Below are positions 15,287 through 23,838 of a stretch of DNA of 64,000 nucleotides, piece by piece. A program made the translations under genes and the position numbers. Each line of letters opens with the position of its first letter. Position 1 is the stretch's first letter. The notes beneath the pieces were generated by a model. The model had not been told where the DNA came from. It was given only the letters and a program-made list of their open reading frames with translations, and searched no databases. This DNA comes from Halioxenophilus aromaticivorans (GTDB lineage Bacteria > Pseudomonadota > Gammaproteobacteria > Pseudomonadales > Cellvibrionaceae): NCBI RefSeq assembly GCF_042850945.1, contig NZ_AP031496.1:248001-312000 (forward strand), written 5' to 3'.

Positions 15287-15365
15287 GAGATCACCTAACA
15301 TTTTAATAGATGACGGATGTCCGAATATTCCATGTCCATATTTCTAGAGATGGCTGTCACTCACT
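15287..15365 (-). other. attI site region
   Basis: The junction between the integrase side and the first cassette is the minus-strand GTTAGGT at 15293-15299 (a GTTRRRY core). The following 65 bp toward the integrase hold no gene and should contain the integrase-binding attI site. Only the core can be seen directly; the outer limit is a guess based on the usual attI length. Confidence 0.6.
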
Positions 15366-15474
15366 TACCTCCCAGGCCCCGCCAGTTCTACTCTGCCTCG
15401 CTGATCCCAAATAAAAAGTGTGACAACTGTCATATATCCGCAAATCCGTCAAATTCCATAACTGGTTGAAATAC

Positions 15475-15505
15475 TTAACAATTATCACCATCTAGTAACG
15501 ATAAT
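15475..15505 (+). promoter_or_regulatory. Possible integrase promoter
   Basis: TTAACA (15475-15480) and GATAAT (15500-15505) with a 19-bp spacer could serve as -35 and -10 boxes for intI. The spacer is long. No clear LexA box with both halves was found between attI and intI. The rest of 15366-15599 holds no gene. Confidence 0.3.
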
Positions 15506-15599
15506 ACAAAATAGTGTACCAGATGTCGCGTTTTGCAGGGATGACTTGTTTTGATTTTGGCTTTATGCTGGTTATACATACAGCTTTGGAGGTGTTGTC

Positions 15600-16627
15600 A
15601 TGGAGGATATACCTAAGCCCATTCCGGCCAAACCGGTGCGATTTATGGATCAGGTTAGGTTGGCGATTCGGCGTCGGGGGTTGGCTTATAAAACGGAGCA
15701 AACCTACTGTCATTGGATTTTACGGTTTATTCGGTTTCATGGCCGCAAGCATCCTAAAGATCTAACCATTAAAGATGTCGAGACCTTTTTGGAGGATCTG
15801 GCGATTGGGCAAACCGTGTCAATAAACACGCAAAAAACAGCGCTCAACGCACTATCTTTTTTATACAATAAATTTTTACAGCGCCCTTTGGGGGAGTTGG
15901 ATTTTGCTCATACCCAGCGCGCTCGTACTTTGCCTACCGTGTTTTCTCATACGGAGGCAACCGCAGTTATTCAACAGTTAGAGCCGTTGCATAGGTTAAT
16001 GGTTTCGTTAATGTATGGTTCTGGATTGCGGGTGATGGAGGCGGTTCGGCTGCGGGTGCAGGATATTGACTTTGCCAATAATTGCATCATTGTGCGTGAA
16101 TCTAAAGGTATGCGCTGGCGTAGAACTTTGTTACCCACTTCGCTGGTTGATCTATTAAAACAACAGGTTGCATTTGTACTGGTGCAGCACAAAAAGGATT
16201 TAGCCATGGGCTATGGCGCTGTATATTTACCGAATGCGTTAGCGCGTAAATGTCCCAGCGCTCCTAAGGAGCCAGGTTGGCAATATTTATTCCCCGCACC
16301 CAGTTTCTCGCTGGATCCGCGCTCGGGCATTCGTCGGCGTCATCATTTGCACGAGCGGCAAATACAGCGTGCGGTAAAAAAACCATTAATAAAGCAATGA
16401 TTTTTAAGAAAGCAGGGTGCCACACGTTCCGGCATTCCTTTGCCACCAACCTATTGAAAATGGGTGCGGATATTCGTTCTATTCAAGAGATGTTGGGCCA
16501 TAAAGATATAAGCACAACGCAGATTTATACCCATGTGGTTGGTGCTCACGAGCGTGGTGTGGTTAGCCCTTTGGACGGCGGCGAGGTAAGAGAGCCATTA
16601 CCGGCTTATGCTTTGCCTACGGGTTAA
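15600..16627 (+). pseudogene. intI: Integron integrase with a -1 frameshift
   Basis: Tyrosine recombinase of the IntI group, split in two frames. Residues 1-265 (15600-16394) carry the SAM-like DNA-binding domain and LMYGSGLRVMEAVRLRVQDIDF with the first catalytic Arg, then the IntI-specific insert LFPAPSFSLDPRSGIRRRHHL. The second frame carries HTFRHSFATNLLKMGADIRSIQEMLGHKD and TQIYTHV with His-Arg, His and Tyr. The shift lies at a run of seven A (about 16382-16388) read GTA AAA AAA; re-reading one base there gives an in-frame RAVKKTINKA. This is either inactivation or -1 frameshifting on A AAA AAA. It faces away from the array, as normal for intI. Confidence 0.85.
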
Positions 16628-16951
16628 AGGCCTGGGTTCGCTTTGCCGTGGGATGCGATTACGGCGCCCCCAGCTGGGGGGCGCCTAGCTGGGGGCGCCT
16701 AGCTGGAGGGTTTTTGCTGAGGACGCTCTAGTCCAATAACTCTGCGCGGCTATCGCACCTGGGCCATAGGGTGGTGGGGCAATCAGCTGCCCGGTGTGGC
16801 GTTAACTCAAACTGCCCAGTATTAGCCACTGCTGATCCTAAAAAGGCGCGGGTTGTTGTTTCTGATTCATCCGCTGGCTGGTATATTCAAACCTTATCAC
16901 AAGTTTTTAGCGCACCTTAAAGTGTGAAACGGATTCTGATAGGGCAAACGG
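16628..16951. other. Non-coding gap with G/C palindromes
   Basis: 324 bp without a convincing gene. A near-perfect palindrome GGCGCCCCCAGCTGGGGGG at 16663-16685 is followed by two more copies of GCGCCTAGCTGGGGG-like sequence up to 16707 and a short T tract (GGGTTTTTG). It may act as a terminator for intI or be a small tandem repeat. The remaining 200 bp show nothing recognisable. Confidence 0.45.
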
Positions 16952-18529
16952 ATGATTTCTTGCTGGTACCAAATCGGGGTATCACAAGCTGCAAGGTTGG
17001 CTTGTTGCTTGTACTCGGTATTATTATTCACCCTCGTATTGGCGTTGCCCGTGTCTGCCGTTAGGGCGGCAGATTTCCGTGTTGCCGTCACCAACGATTC
17101 TGAATTAGTCACTCAAGGCAGGTTATTGTTGTTTTTTAGCCAGCAAGATGAGGGCGAGCCGCGTTTATACGATTATTATCCCACCGCATCCAACAGCCGA
17201 ATTTTCGCCACTAATGTAGAGCGCTGGGCCGTGGGTGAAAAACGCAAATTCAGTGATGAATTTTCCGGTTACCCGGTTGCTGCATTGGAGCAGCTCCCGG
17301 CCGGTACCTGGCGGGTGCAAGCTTTGTTAGATCACAATGTGTTTTCCGCCGATCTCAACAGCGATGGCAATCTGTACAGTGATGTAGTGATCTTGCAGGT
17401 GCCGGAGAAGGGCAAGTTGGATTTAACCTTGGCGTTAAAGAACCAAGTGCAGGCTGAGCCGTTACCCGAATCTTCCGAGCTGATTAAATACGTTGAGTTT
17501 AAAAGCGAGGTATTGTCTAACTTTTGGCAGCGTGATGTTTCACTCAAGGCAGCCGTGTTATTGCCTAATAGTTACCAAACCCGAGTTAACCAGTTTTACC
17601 CGGTTATTTTTCAAATCGGCGGCTTCCGCCAGCGCTATACCCGGGTGCAAGAATTATTTGAAGACAAAGACTTTAAAAACTATTGGTATTCGCCAGAGGC
17701 ACCACAGGCCATTGTTGTATTTTTAGATGGTGAGGCACCCTTTGGTGATTCTTACCAATTAAACAGTAAAAATAATGGCCCCTACGGTGATGCTACGTGG
17801 CAAGAGCTTTTGCCTTATTTACAACAAACGTTTCGCATAGAGCAAGATGGCGATGGCTTTTTTACCACCGGCTGTTCGACTGGTGGCTGGGTGAGTTTGG
17901 CGTTGCAAATTTATCAGCCGGAGCTATTTAACGGGGCTTGGTCGTTCAGCGCAGACCCAGTAGATTTCAGCGCCTTCCAGCTGGTGGATATTTATAAAGA
18001 CGCCAATGCGTTTGTTAGCGAACACGGGCCGCTGCGGCCCTCTGCTCGAGAGCAAGACGGCGAGGTGGTATTCACCATCAAAGATGAGGCGGCCATGGAG
18101 AGCGCCTTGGCCATTGATGGTAACTTTGTGCGCTCGTCGGGCCAGTGGGGCGCTTGGATGGCGTTGTTTAGTCCGCGCGGCAGCGATGGCTTGCCTATGC
18201 CTTTGTGGGATGGTGAGGGTGTTATTAATCGCGAGCTTGCCAATACCTGGCGCCAGTGGGATTTACGCTGGTATCTTGAAACCAACTGGCGCAATGTTGG
18301 CCCAGCGCTGGCGGGCAAGTTGCACCTCTACATGGGCGAGATGGACGACTACTATCTCAACAACGCCATGCGCCGGTTTGAAGATATGCTTACTGCGCGT
18401 ACCAACCCGGAGTCTGATGCCAAGTTTCACTGGCAGCCACGTGGTGGCCACTGTGATTCAAGCGCCGGTGAGATGCTGCAAACTGTTCTGCCCCAGGCGC
18501 TAGAGCGCTGGCAGGCGGCTAAGCAATAG
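16952..18529 (+). CDS. Secreted esterase-like alpha/beta-hydrolase
   Basis: 525 residues with a long signal sequence (hydrophobic SVLLFTLVLALPVSAVRAADF, cut near residue 39). The C-terminal half (residues about 180-520) is an alpha/beta-hydrolase of the esterase D type: IFQIGGFR (oxyanion strand), VVFLDGEAPFGDSY, then FFTTGCSTGGWVSLAL with the G-x-S-x-G nucleophile, and WQPRGGHCD with a late His. The N-terminal 150 residues are beta-rich and not recognised. Probably periplasmic or secreted. It converges on and overlaps the lrp gene by 11 bp. Confidence 0.75.
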   Translation: MISCWYQIGVSQAARLACCLYSVLLFTLVLALPVSAVRAADFRVAVTNDSELVTQGRLLLFFSQQDEGEPRLYDYYPTASNSRIFATNVERWAVGEKRKFSDEFSGYPVAALEQLPAGTWRVQALLDHNVFSADLNSDGNLYSDVVILQVPEKGKLDLTLALKNQVQAEPLPESSELIKYVEFKSEVLSNFWQRDVSLKAAVLLPNSYQTRVNQFYPVIFQIGGFRQRYTRVQELFEDKDFKNYWYSPEAPQAIVVFLDGEAPFGDSYQLNSKNNGPYGDATWQELLPYLQQTFRIEQDGDGFFTTGCSTGGWVSLALQIYQPELFNGAWSFSADPVDFSAFQLVDIYKDANAFVSEHGPLRPSAREQDGEVVFTIKDEAAMESALAIDGNFVRSSGQWGAWMALFSPRGSDGLPMPLWDGEGVINRELANTWRQWDLRWYLETNWRNVGPALAGKLHLYMGEMDDYYLNNAMRRFEDMLTARTNPESDAKFHWQPRGGHCDSSAGEMLQTVLPQALERWQAAKQ

Positions 18530-19001
18530 GGTATTCCTCTGGTACCGGTAGCTCGGTGCTGTCTTTGTAGCGTCGCATTACAAAGCTCGATTGCACCCCG
18601 GTAACGCCTTCTAGCCGGGTTAACTTGCCCAGCAAAAACTGCTGGTAGGTGTCCATATCTTTTACCACTACCTTGAGCACAAAGTCCGCCGCCTGACCGG
18701 TTATCAGGTAGCATTCCTGTACTTCTGGGTAGTTGGCCACTTCGGCTTCAAAGTGCTCAAACCGGTCCGGCGTGTGCCGGTCCATACTGATGTGAATCAA
18801 CGCGGTTAGGCTAAGCCCCAGGGCTTTTGGGTCCAGTAGCGTTACCGTTCGGCCAATAACGCCGGCGTCTTTAAGTGCTTTAACCCGTCGCGCGCATGGT
18901 GAGGGCGATAGCCCTATGCGTTCAGCCAAATCCAAATTGCTGAGGCTGCCGTCTTTTTGTAGCTCCTGTAGGATCTTGCGGTCAATGCGGTCTAGCTGCA
19001 T
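18519..19001 (-). CDS. Lrp/AsnC family transcriptional regulator
   Basis: 160 residues. N-terminal winged helix-turn-helix (residues 1-60: LDRIDRKILQELQKDGSLSNLDLAERIGLSPSPCARRVKALKDAGVI) and a C-terminal RAM domain (ALIHISMDRHTPDRFEHFEAEVANYPEVQECYLITGQADFVLKV) that binds amino-acid effectors and forms octamers. The length is typical. It is divergent from leuA, 315 bp away, so a role in control of amino-acid genes is possible but not shown. Confidence 0.92.
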   Translation of the reverse strand: MQLDRIDRKILQELQKDGSLSNLDLAERIGLSPSPCARRVKALKDAGVIGRTVTLLDPKALGLSLTALIHISMDRHTPDRFEHFEAEVANYPEVQECYLITGQAADFVLKVVVKDMDTYQQFLLGKLTRLEGVTGVQSSFVMRRYKDSTELPVPEEYPIA

Positions 19002-19193
19002 GTTAAGGGCTCTTATGGTGTAAAAAAGCTTACTATAGCTTGGGCGGGGCGATAAAATCTACAAATAGGAATATTTGTGGTTTAAATAATCAATTTTTAG
19101 GGTGATTCTCGCTAACTTTAGTGAGAAACGCCCGCTGATCTTCACTATACTGTGCAACATTCCTGGTACAGAGCCACAAGCCACTACCGGGGC

Positions 19194-19229
19194 CCAGCCC
19201 AGAGTCACCAAAAGTGTCAACTGGGCTGG
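19194..19229 (+). promoter_or_regulatory. Hairpin in the leuA leader
   Basis: Perfect 9-bp arms CCAGCCCAG (19194-19202) and CTGGGCTGG (19221-19229) with an 18-base loop, followed by TTTAATTCT. It lies 88 bp before leuA and could act as an attenuator or terminator. No run of leucine codons in a short leader peptide was seen. The rest of 19002-19316 shows no gene. Confidence 0.4.
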
Positions 19230-19316
19230 TTTAATTCTGTCTAATGGCACAGTACCCCCAGCAGCCTGTGTGCAGGATGAAATCCAACGAGCCTAATACC
19301 CCTAAAAGAGTTTCTC

Positions 19317-21002
19317 ATGAGCAGTTCCAGCCCAGCGTTTAACCACAAAAAGTATCGCCGTAGCCCTGTGATCAACAAGCCAAACCGTCGGTGGCCATCC
19401 CAGGTTATTGAATCCGCGCCACGTTGGTGTTCGGTAGATCTACGCGATGGTAACCAAGCGCTAATCGAGCCCATGACGGTGGCTCAAAAACAGCGCCTGT
19501 GGAAACTGCTGGTGAAAGTTGGTTTTAAAGAGATCGAAATAGGCTTTCCTTCGGCCTCCCAGCCAGACTACGACTTCTGCCGTTGGTTGATCGAAGAAAA
19601 CCAAATCCCGGATGACGTGACTATTCAGGTGTTGGTGCAAGCCCGAGAAGCCTTGATTGAGCGCACCTTCGAGGCCTTAAAAGGTGCCAAGCAAGCTATT
19701 GTGCATGTGTACAATTCCACTTCACCGGTTCAGCGCGAAAAGGTGTTTGGCATGGAGCGCGAAGGCATTATCGAAATTGCTCGCAACGGCGCCCAATTGT
19801 TGGCCGATCATGCCGCCAAACACACGGGCTGTAAGTTCTCCTTTGAGTATTCACCGGAGAGCTTCTCCAGCACCGAAATTGATTTCGCCATAGAAATTTG
19901 TAACGCCGTGATTGATGTTTGGCGGCCCACAGTGGATAACAAAGCCATCTTTAATTTGCCGGCTACGGTGGAATGCGCCACACCCAATGTGTTTGCAGAC
20001 CAGGTAGAAACCTTCTGCGATGGCATCAACAACCGAGAGGCCATTGTGGTGAGTGTGCATACGCACAACGATCGCGGCAGTGCTGTAGCCGCCGGCGAGC
20101 TGGCCTTAATGGCTGGGGCAGATCGCGTAGAAGGCACCTTGATGGGTAACGGTGAGCGCACTGGTAATATGGATATCGTTACCATGGGCATGAACATGTA
20201 TAGCCAGGGTATCGACCCCAGGTTGGATTTTGCCAACGCCGAAGAAATTGTGCGTGTGGTCAGCGAATGCACGCAAATAGAGGTGCATCCTCGTCACCCT
20301 TGGGTGGGCGATTTGGTATATACCGCGTTCTCCGGCAGCCACCAAGATGCCATCCGCAAGTGTTTGTCTCAGCAAACCGAAGGCAGCCATTGGGATGTGG
20401 CCTATTTACCTATCGATCCACGCGATATTGGCCGGGATTACCAGTCCGTAATCCGGGTTAACAGCCAGTCGGGTAAAGGTGGTGTGGCGTACATCCTAGA
20501 GCAAGAGTACGGCATGGCCATGCCACGTTGGTTGCAAATTGAAGCCAGCCGCGTGGTTCAAGCACAGGCCGAGAAGCAATCCACTGAGGTGAGCTCGCAA
20601 CAAATTTACGACATCGTAAAAGCCGCGTTTATGGATTCCGAGGGTGGCTACCAGTTAGCGGCTTACTCATTGGATCGCAATAACGATAGTGAAGCCATTA
20701 CTGCGTCTTTGGAAGGGCCTAAGGGCAGTAAAACCATTGCCGGCCAGGGCGATGGTGCGCTGTCAGCGTTTTGCCATGCGTTGCAAGATAGCCTGGGCAT
20801 CGAATTAGAAATTGTGCACTACGATCAGCACGCCATAGGCCAGGGCACCGATGCTGCCGCCATGGCTTTTGTGCAGCTTAAAATTAATGGCGAGCGCTAC
20901 AACGGCATAAGCCAAAACAACGATGTGTTAAGCGCGAACCTAAACGCAATTTTAGTGTGCGTTAACCAAGCGGTAAGCGCGGGACTTAGTTTAACTGCCT
21001 AG
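19317..21002 (+). CDS. leuA: 2-isopropylmalate synthase
   Basis: 561 residues. LeuA condenses acetyl-CoA with 2-oxoisovalerate, the first step of leucine synthesis, in the cytoplasm. The TIM-barrel domain shows WCSVDLRDGNQALIEPM with the metal-binding Asp, KEIEIGFPSASQPDYDF and SVHTHNDRGSAVAAGELALMAGADRVEGTLMGNGERTGN with the HxH metal ligands and the GNGERTGN signature. The C-terminal LeuA dimer domain (residues about 430-550) is the leucine-sensing part. The length fits the long LeuA type. Monocistronic: followed by a terminator. Confidence 0.95.
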   Translation: MSSSSPAFNHKKYRRSPVINKPNRRWPSQVIESAPRWCSVDLRDGNQALIEPMTVAQKQRLWKLLVKVGFKEIEIGFPSASQPDYDFCRWLIEENQIPDDVTIQVLVQAREALIERTFEALKGAKQAIVHVYNSTSPVQREKVFGMEREGIIEIARNGAQLLADHAAKHTGCKFSFEYSPESFSSTEIDFAIEICNAVIDVWRPTVDNKAIFNLPATVECATPNVFADQVETFCDGINNREAIVVSVHTHNDRGSAVAAGELALMAGADRVEGTLMGNGERTGNMDIVTMGMNMYSQGIDPRLDFANAEEIVRVVSECTQIEVHPRHPWVGDLVYTAFSGSHQDAIRKCLSQQTEGSHWDVAYLPIDPRDIGRDYQSVIRVNSQSGKGGVAYILEQEYGMAMPRWLQIEASRVVQAQAEKQSTEVSSQQIYDIVKAAFMDSEGGYQLAAYSLDRNNDSEAITASLEGPKGSKTIAGQGDGALSAFCHALQDSLGIELEIVHYDQHAIGQGTDAAAMAFVQLKINGERYNGISQNNDVLSANLNAILVCVNQAVSAGLSLTA

Positions 21003-21061
21003 GTTTAATGCCCCAGGTTTAATGGCCCAGGTCAAACGCCCCACACCACGCTGGTACACTA

Positions 21062-21089
21062 AAGCCCCGCAAAAAGCCGGGGCTTTTTT
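21062..21089 (+). terminator. Rho-independent terminator after leuA
   Basis: AAGCCCCG and CCGGGGCTT arms (21062-21083) around AAAAAG followed by T6, 60 bp behind the leuA stop. Confidence 0.9.
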
Positions 21090-21153
21090 ACGTCTGCTCG
21101 TTACGCTTTTTTATGCGTCTACTTTTTCGTTATTTTCCAACAAAAGCACGAGG

Positions 21154-21789
21154 TTATTGGCCGCACACATCCCGGAAGCCTGCGGCTAAAAACGGCACCA
21201 TTAATTCGTAAGCGGTGTCAAAGTCGGTGGAGTGGCACTGGTTATTACTGAGGCGGTCTATGCGCCCGGTTTGCGCCAAGGTTAACGCTAATGCGCCAGA
21301 CATATACTGGTAGCACCAGTGAATTTTTTCGTCATCGGCTTTGGGGAGTGCTATTTTTAAACCGTCGATCAATTCGTTAACGCGCTTATCAAAAACCTTG
21401 GCCAGTAGCTCTTTGTTCCAAACCGGTGAGGTCATCACGTAGGCCAGCAGTGATAAATAATGGCGCCAGCCGGCATCGCCGGTTTTTTGCGCCATTTTAA
21501 GCGGCAGCAAAAACGCTTCTATAATTTGTTCTAAGCTTAAGGTTTTGCCCTCGTAACTTTGCAGTACCTCGCGGCGGGTATCACTGAGCAGTTGCGCTCG
21601 CCGATCGAATACCGCACGGAACAAATCCAGCTTTTTGCCAAAATGATAATTGGCCAGGGCTACGTCTACCTCTGCGGCAGAAGCAATCTGCCGGATGGAG
21701 ACACCATCGTAGCCGTGTAGGGCGAACAGTTCTTCGGCAACATCCAAAATCCGATCTTTTTTATTGGTTTCGTTAGGGTTCTTGGGCAT
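21154..21789 (-). CDS. TetR family transcriptional regulator
   Basis: 211 residues from the ATG of MPKNPNETNKKDRILD (21787-21789); an in-frame upstream extension to 21894 overlaps a palindromic operator and is less likely. The N-terminal TetR helix-turn-helix is clear (ILDVAEELFALHGYDGVSIRQIASAAEVDVALANYHFGKKLDLFRAVF). The C-terminal ligand domain resembles the CerR-type domain of TetR regulators. It is divergent from a sodium/solute symporter gene. Three copies of the palindrome TTCAACA-N2-TGTTGAA occur next to its own gene and before the TonB receptor, so it probably represses both and itself. Confidence 0.88.
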   Translation of the reverse strand: MPKNPNETNKKDRILDVAEELFALHGYDGVSIRQIASAAEVDVALANYHFGKKLDLFRAVFDRRAQLLSDTRREVLQSYEGKTLSLEQIIEAFLLPLKMAQKTGDAGWRHYLSLLAYVMTSPVWNKELLAKVFDKRVNELIDGLKIALPKADDEKIHWCYQYMSGALALTLAQTGRIDRLSNNQCHSTDFDTAYELMVPFLAAGFRDVCGQ

Positions 21790-21889
21790 AAACGTTGGGC
21801 CATTGTTGCCTGGGAAAGGAACCTGCAACCACAGCAGATGCGGCTCGTTGTGGCGTTGGCTTGGCAGTGTAATTGGCTTGTCTTGTAAA

Positions 21890-21905
21890 TTCAACAGTTG
21901 TTGAA
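21890..21905. promoter_or_regulatory. Putative TetR operator 1
   Basis: Perfect palindrome TTCAACAGTTGTTGAA with 7-bp arms between the tetR-like gene and the symporter, 38 bp before the symporter ATG. The same pattern recurs twice at 23407 and 23437. Confidence 0.7.
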
Positions 21906-21943
21906 TATAGTGGGTTCATCAAACTCCCGTGCGAATAACGATA

Positions 21944-23365
21944 ATGACTCCAGAAATTTTTAAGTACGGCATCTGCGCCGTTTACATCCTCGTGATTTAT
22001 TGGTTGTCTTGGATTGGCATGCGCCGCACCAAAGATATTCGCGGGTTTTCCATCGGCAATAAGGACATGAGCCCGGTATTAATTGGGGTTACCTTCGCAG
22101 CCTCGGTGGCCTCCACCGCCACCTTTGTTATCAACCCTGGTTTTGTTTACGTGCATGGCTTGTCTGCTTTTTTGCATTACGGTGTGGCCGCAAGCCTGGG
22201 CATACTGTGTGCGCTGCTAGTGTTAACCCGTGGCTTTCTACGGTTGGGTAGCCAGCACCAAGCGCTCACCATCCCAGACTGGATCTATCACCGGTTTCAG
22301 CACCGTGGTTTCAGTTTGTTTTTCGCCTTTATCAATTTGTTATCCATTACCTTTGTGGTGTTGATCTTAGTCGGCTGCAGCTTGTTGATGGTGGGGTTGT
22401 TCCCGGTGGGGCAAAAAACCGCCCTAGTCATTGTGCTGGTGTTTGTGTTTTCCTATGTGCTAATGGGCGGTACCTACGCCCACGCCTACACCAACACCTT
22501 GCAAGGCATAATGATGCTGTTGATAGCTGTGGCGTTGTTCGTGCAAGGGTTGGGCTATTTTAGTGATGGCTTTATGCCGGCGCTGCAGTCGGCGGGCGAG
22601 AACTACGCCAAAATATTTAACCCAGACAGCAATTTGTATTTTAGTTTCTTCTCGGTGTTTGTGTCCGGGTTTGTGGTGACCTTTGCTCTGATGCTGCAAC
22701 CCCACATTTTAACTAAGGTGTTGTATTTAAAAGAAGAAAAAGACATTAACACCTTTATAACCGTGGCTGTGGTGGTGGGCTTTTGTTTTTCGTTAATGCT
22801 TGCCGTGGGTTTCTACGCCCGCTTGGCTGGTTTAGATATCCCGGCCCAGGATACCGTGGTACGCGATTATTTACTGCATCAGTTTGGCCAATCGGTGTGG
22901 GGTCAATACTTCCTAACGTTCGTGTTTATAACGCTTTTGGCAGCGGGCATGAGTACCCTTGATGGTATTTTGGTATCCCTGTCTGCCATGGTGGTTAAGG
23001 ATATTGTTGTACCGCTTACCGGCGACCACAGCCGGGGCTTGGCGATGTCGCGGTGGGTGTTGGTTGGCGTGGGTGTTGTTGGTGGTGCCTTGGCTTGGCA
23101 GCCACCGGCGTTGATCGGCTTGTTTGCGCAAAAAGGCGTTTACGGGTTGGCCGCGGCGTCCTTTGTACCCTTGCTGTTTGGTGTGGTGTGGCGAGGCAAA
23201 TTGCCTTTGTGGCTAATGTTCTCCGCTGCGGTGCTGGCCTTGGCGGCACACCTGTTGCTCAACATGGCGTTTGGCGTTGTCAATCCTGCCGTATCTGCCA
23301 GTTATGCCATTTTGCTTTCCGCTGGCTACACCCTGGTGGCTTTGGCGGCATTACGGGGCAAGTGA
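21944..23365 (+). CDS. Sodium:solute symporter (SSS family)
   Basis: 473 residues from the ATG of MTPEIFKYG; a GTG 15 bp upstream is the alternative, and neither has a clear ribosome-binding site. About 13 membrane helices. DIRGFSIGNKDMSPVLIGVTFAASVASTATFVINPGFVY matches the Na+-binding first-repeat region of SSS transporters, and FITLLAAGMSTLDGILVSLSAMVVKDI matches the conserved helix 8 region with the Ser/Thr sodium ligands. Substrate unknown. The operator site upstream ties it to the TetR regulator, and the next operators lie between it and the TonB receptor. Confidence 0.88.
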   Translation: MTPEIFKYGICAVYILVIYWLSWIGMRRTKDIRGFSIGNKDMSPVLIGVTFAASVASTATFVINPGFVYVHGLSAFLHYGVAASLGILCALLVLTRGFLRLGSQHQALTIPDWIYHRFQHRGFSLFFAFINLLSITFVVLILVGCSLLMVGLFPVGQKTALVIVLVFVFSYVLMGGTYAHAYTNTLQGIMMLLIAVALFVQGLGYFSDGFMPALQSAGENYAKIFNPDSNLYFSFFSVFVSGFVVTFALMLQPHILTKVLYLKEEKDINTFITVAVVVGFCFSLMLAVGFYARLAGLDIPAQDTVVRDYLLHQFGQSVWGQYFLTFVFITLLAAGMSTLDGILVSLSAMVVKDIVVPLTGDHSRGLAMSRWVLVGVGVVGGALAWQPPALIGLFAQKGVYGLAAASFVPLLFGVVWRGKLPLWLMFSAAVLALAAHLLLNMAFGVVNPAVSASYAILLSAGYTLVALAALRGK

Positions 23366-23406
23366 TAGCTTTCTAAGAGCACAAAATAACGGCCAATGCT
23401 TGACGG

Positions 23407-23422
23407 CTCAACAAATGTTGAA
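23407..23422. promoter_or_regulatory. Putative TetR operator 2
   Basis: CTCAACAAATGTTGAA, one mismatch from the TTCAACA-N2-TGTTGAA palindrome, 42 bp behind the symporter stop. Confidence 0.6.
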
Positions 23423-23436
23423 TTAATCTTGTTTTA

Positions 23437-23452
23437 TTCAACGGGTGTTGAA
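23437..23452. promoter_or_regulatory. Putative TetR operator 3
   Basis: TTCAACGGGTGTTGAA, centred 30 bp (about three helical turns) from operator 2, so two dimers could bind on the same face. The remaining 386 bp up to the TonB receptor gene contain no gene; they presumably hold its promoter and a long leader. Confidence 0.6.
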
Positions 23453-23838
23453 TTGTATGCCGGCAGTTAACCGTGGCGCGTGTACCCAAGCCCATGCTTA
23501 TATCTGTCATTAGAGTAGAGAATAAAAAGTTTAAAATAGGGTGCTAGCAGTAATCACGTGTCTTGTGGTTACATTAATGGTTGGTACTACCTATCGATAT
23601 AAAAAAGAACACTGAATATTCAGCTAACAACGACACCCAAAAAGCAAAAATGCAGTCTGTCACAAAACAAAAAATACAAAAATCGTAACACCGCTTAGCA
23701 CATTCAATTTACATCGGACCAATAGGTGTTCTGTGCCATCGCCGCAGTCTCATCCGCCTTTTGCCGTGCGTGCATAGATTTCCGTTAGTAACCGCTCGTG
23801 TAATAACAAACTTATAAAAACTCAAAGCAGGTTTCGCC

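Noticed and set aside
15427..15445. LexA box in front of intI (AACTGTCATATATCC)
   Set aside because: Only the CTGT half is present; the second half (ACAG) is missing.
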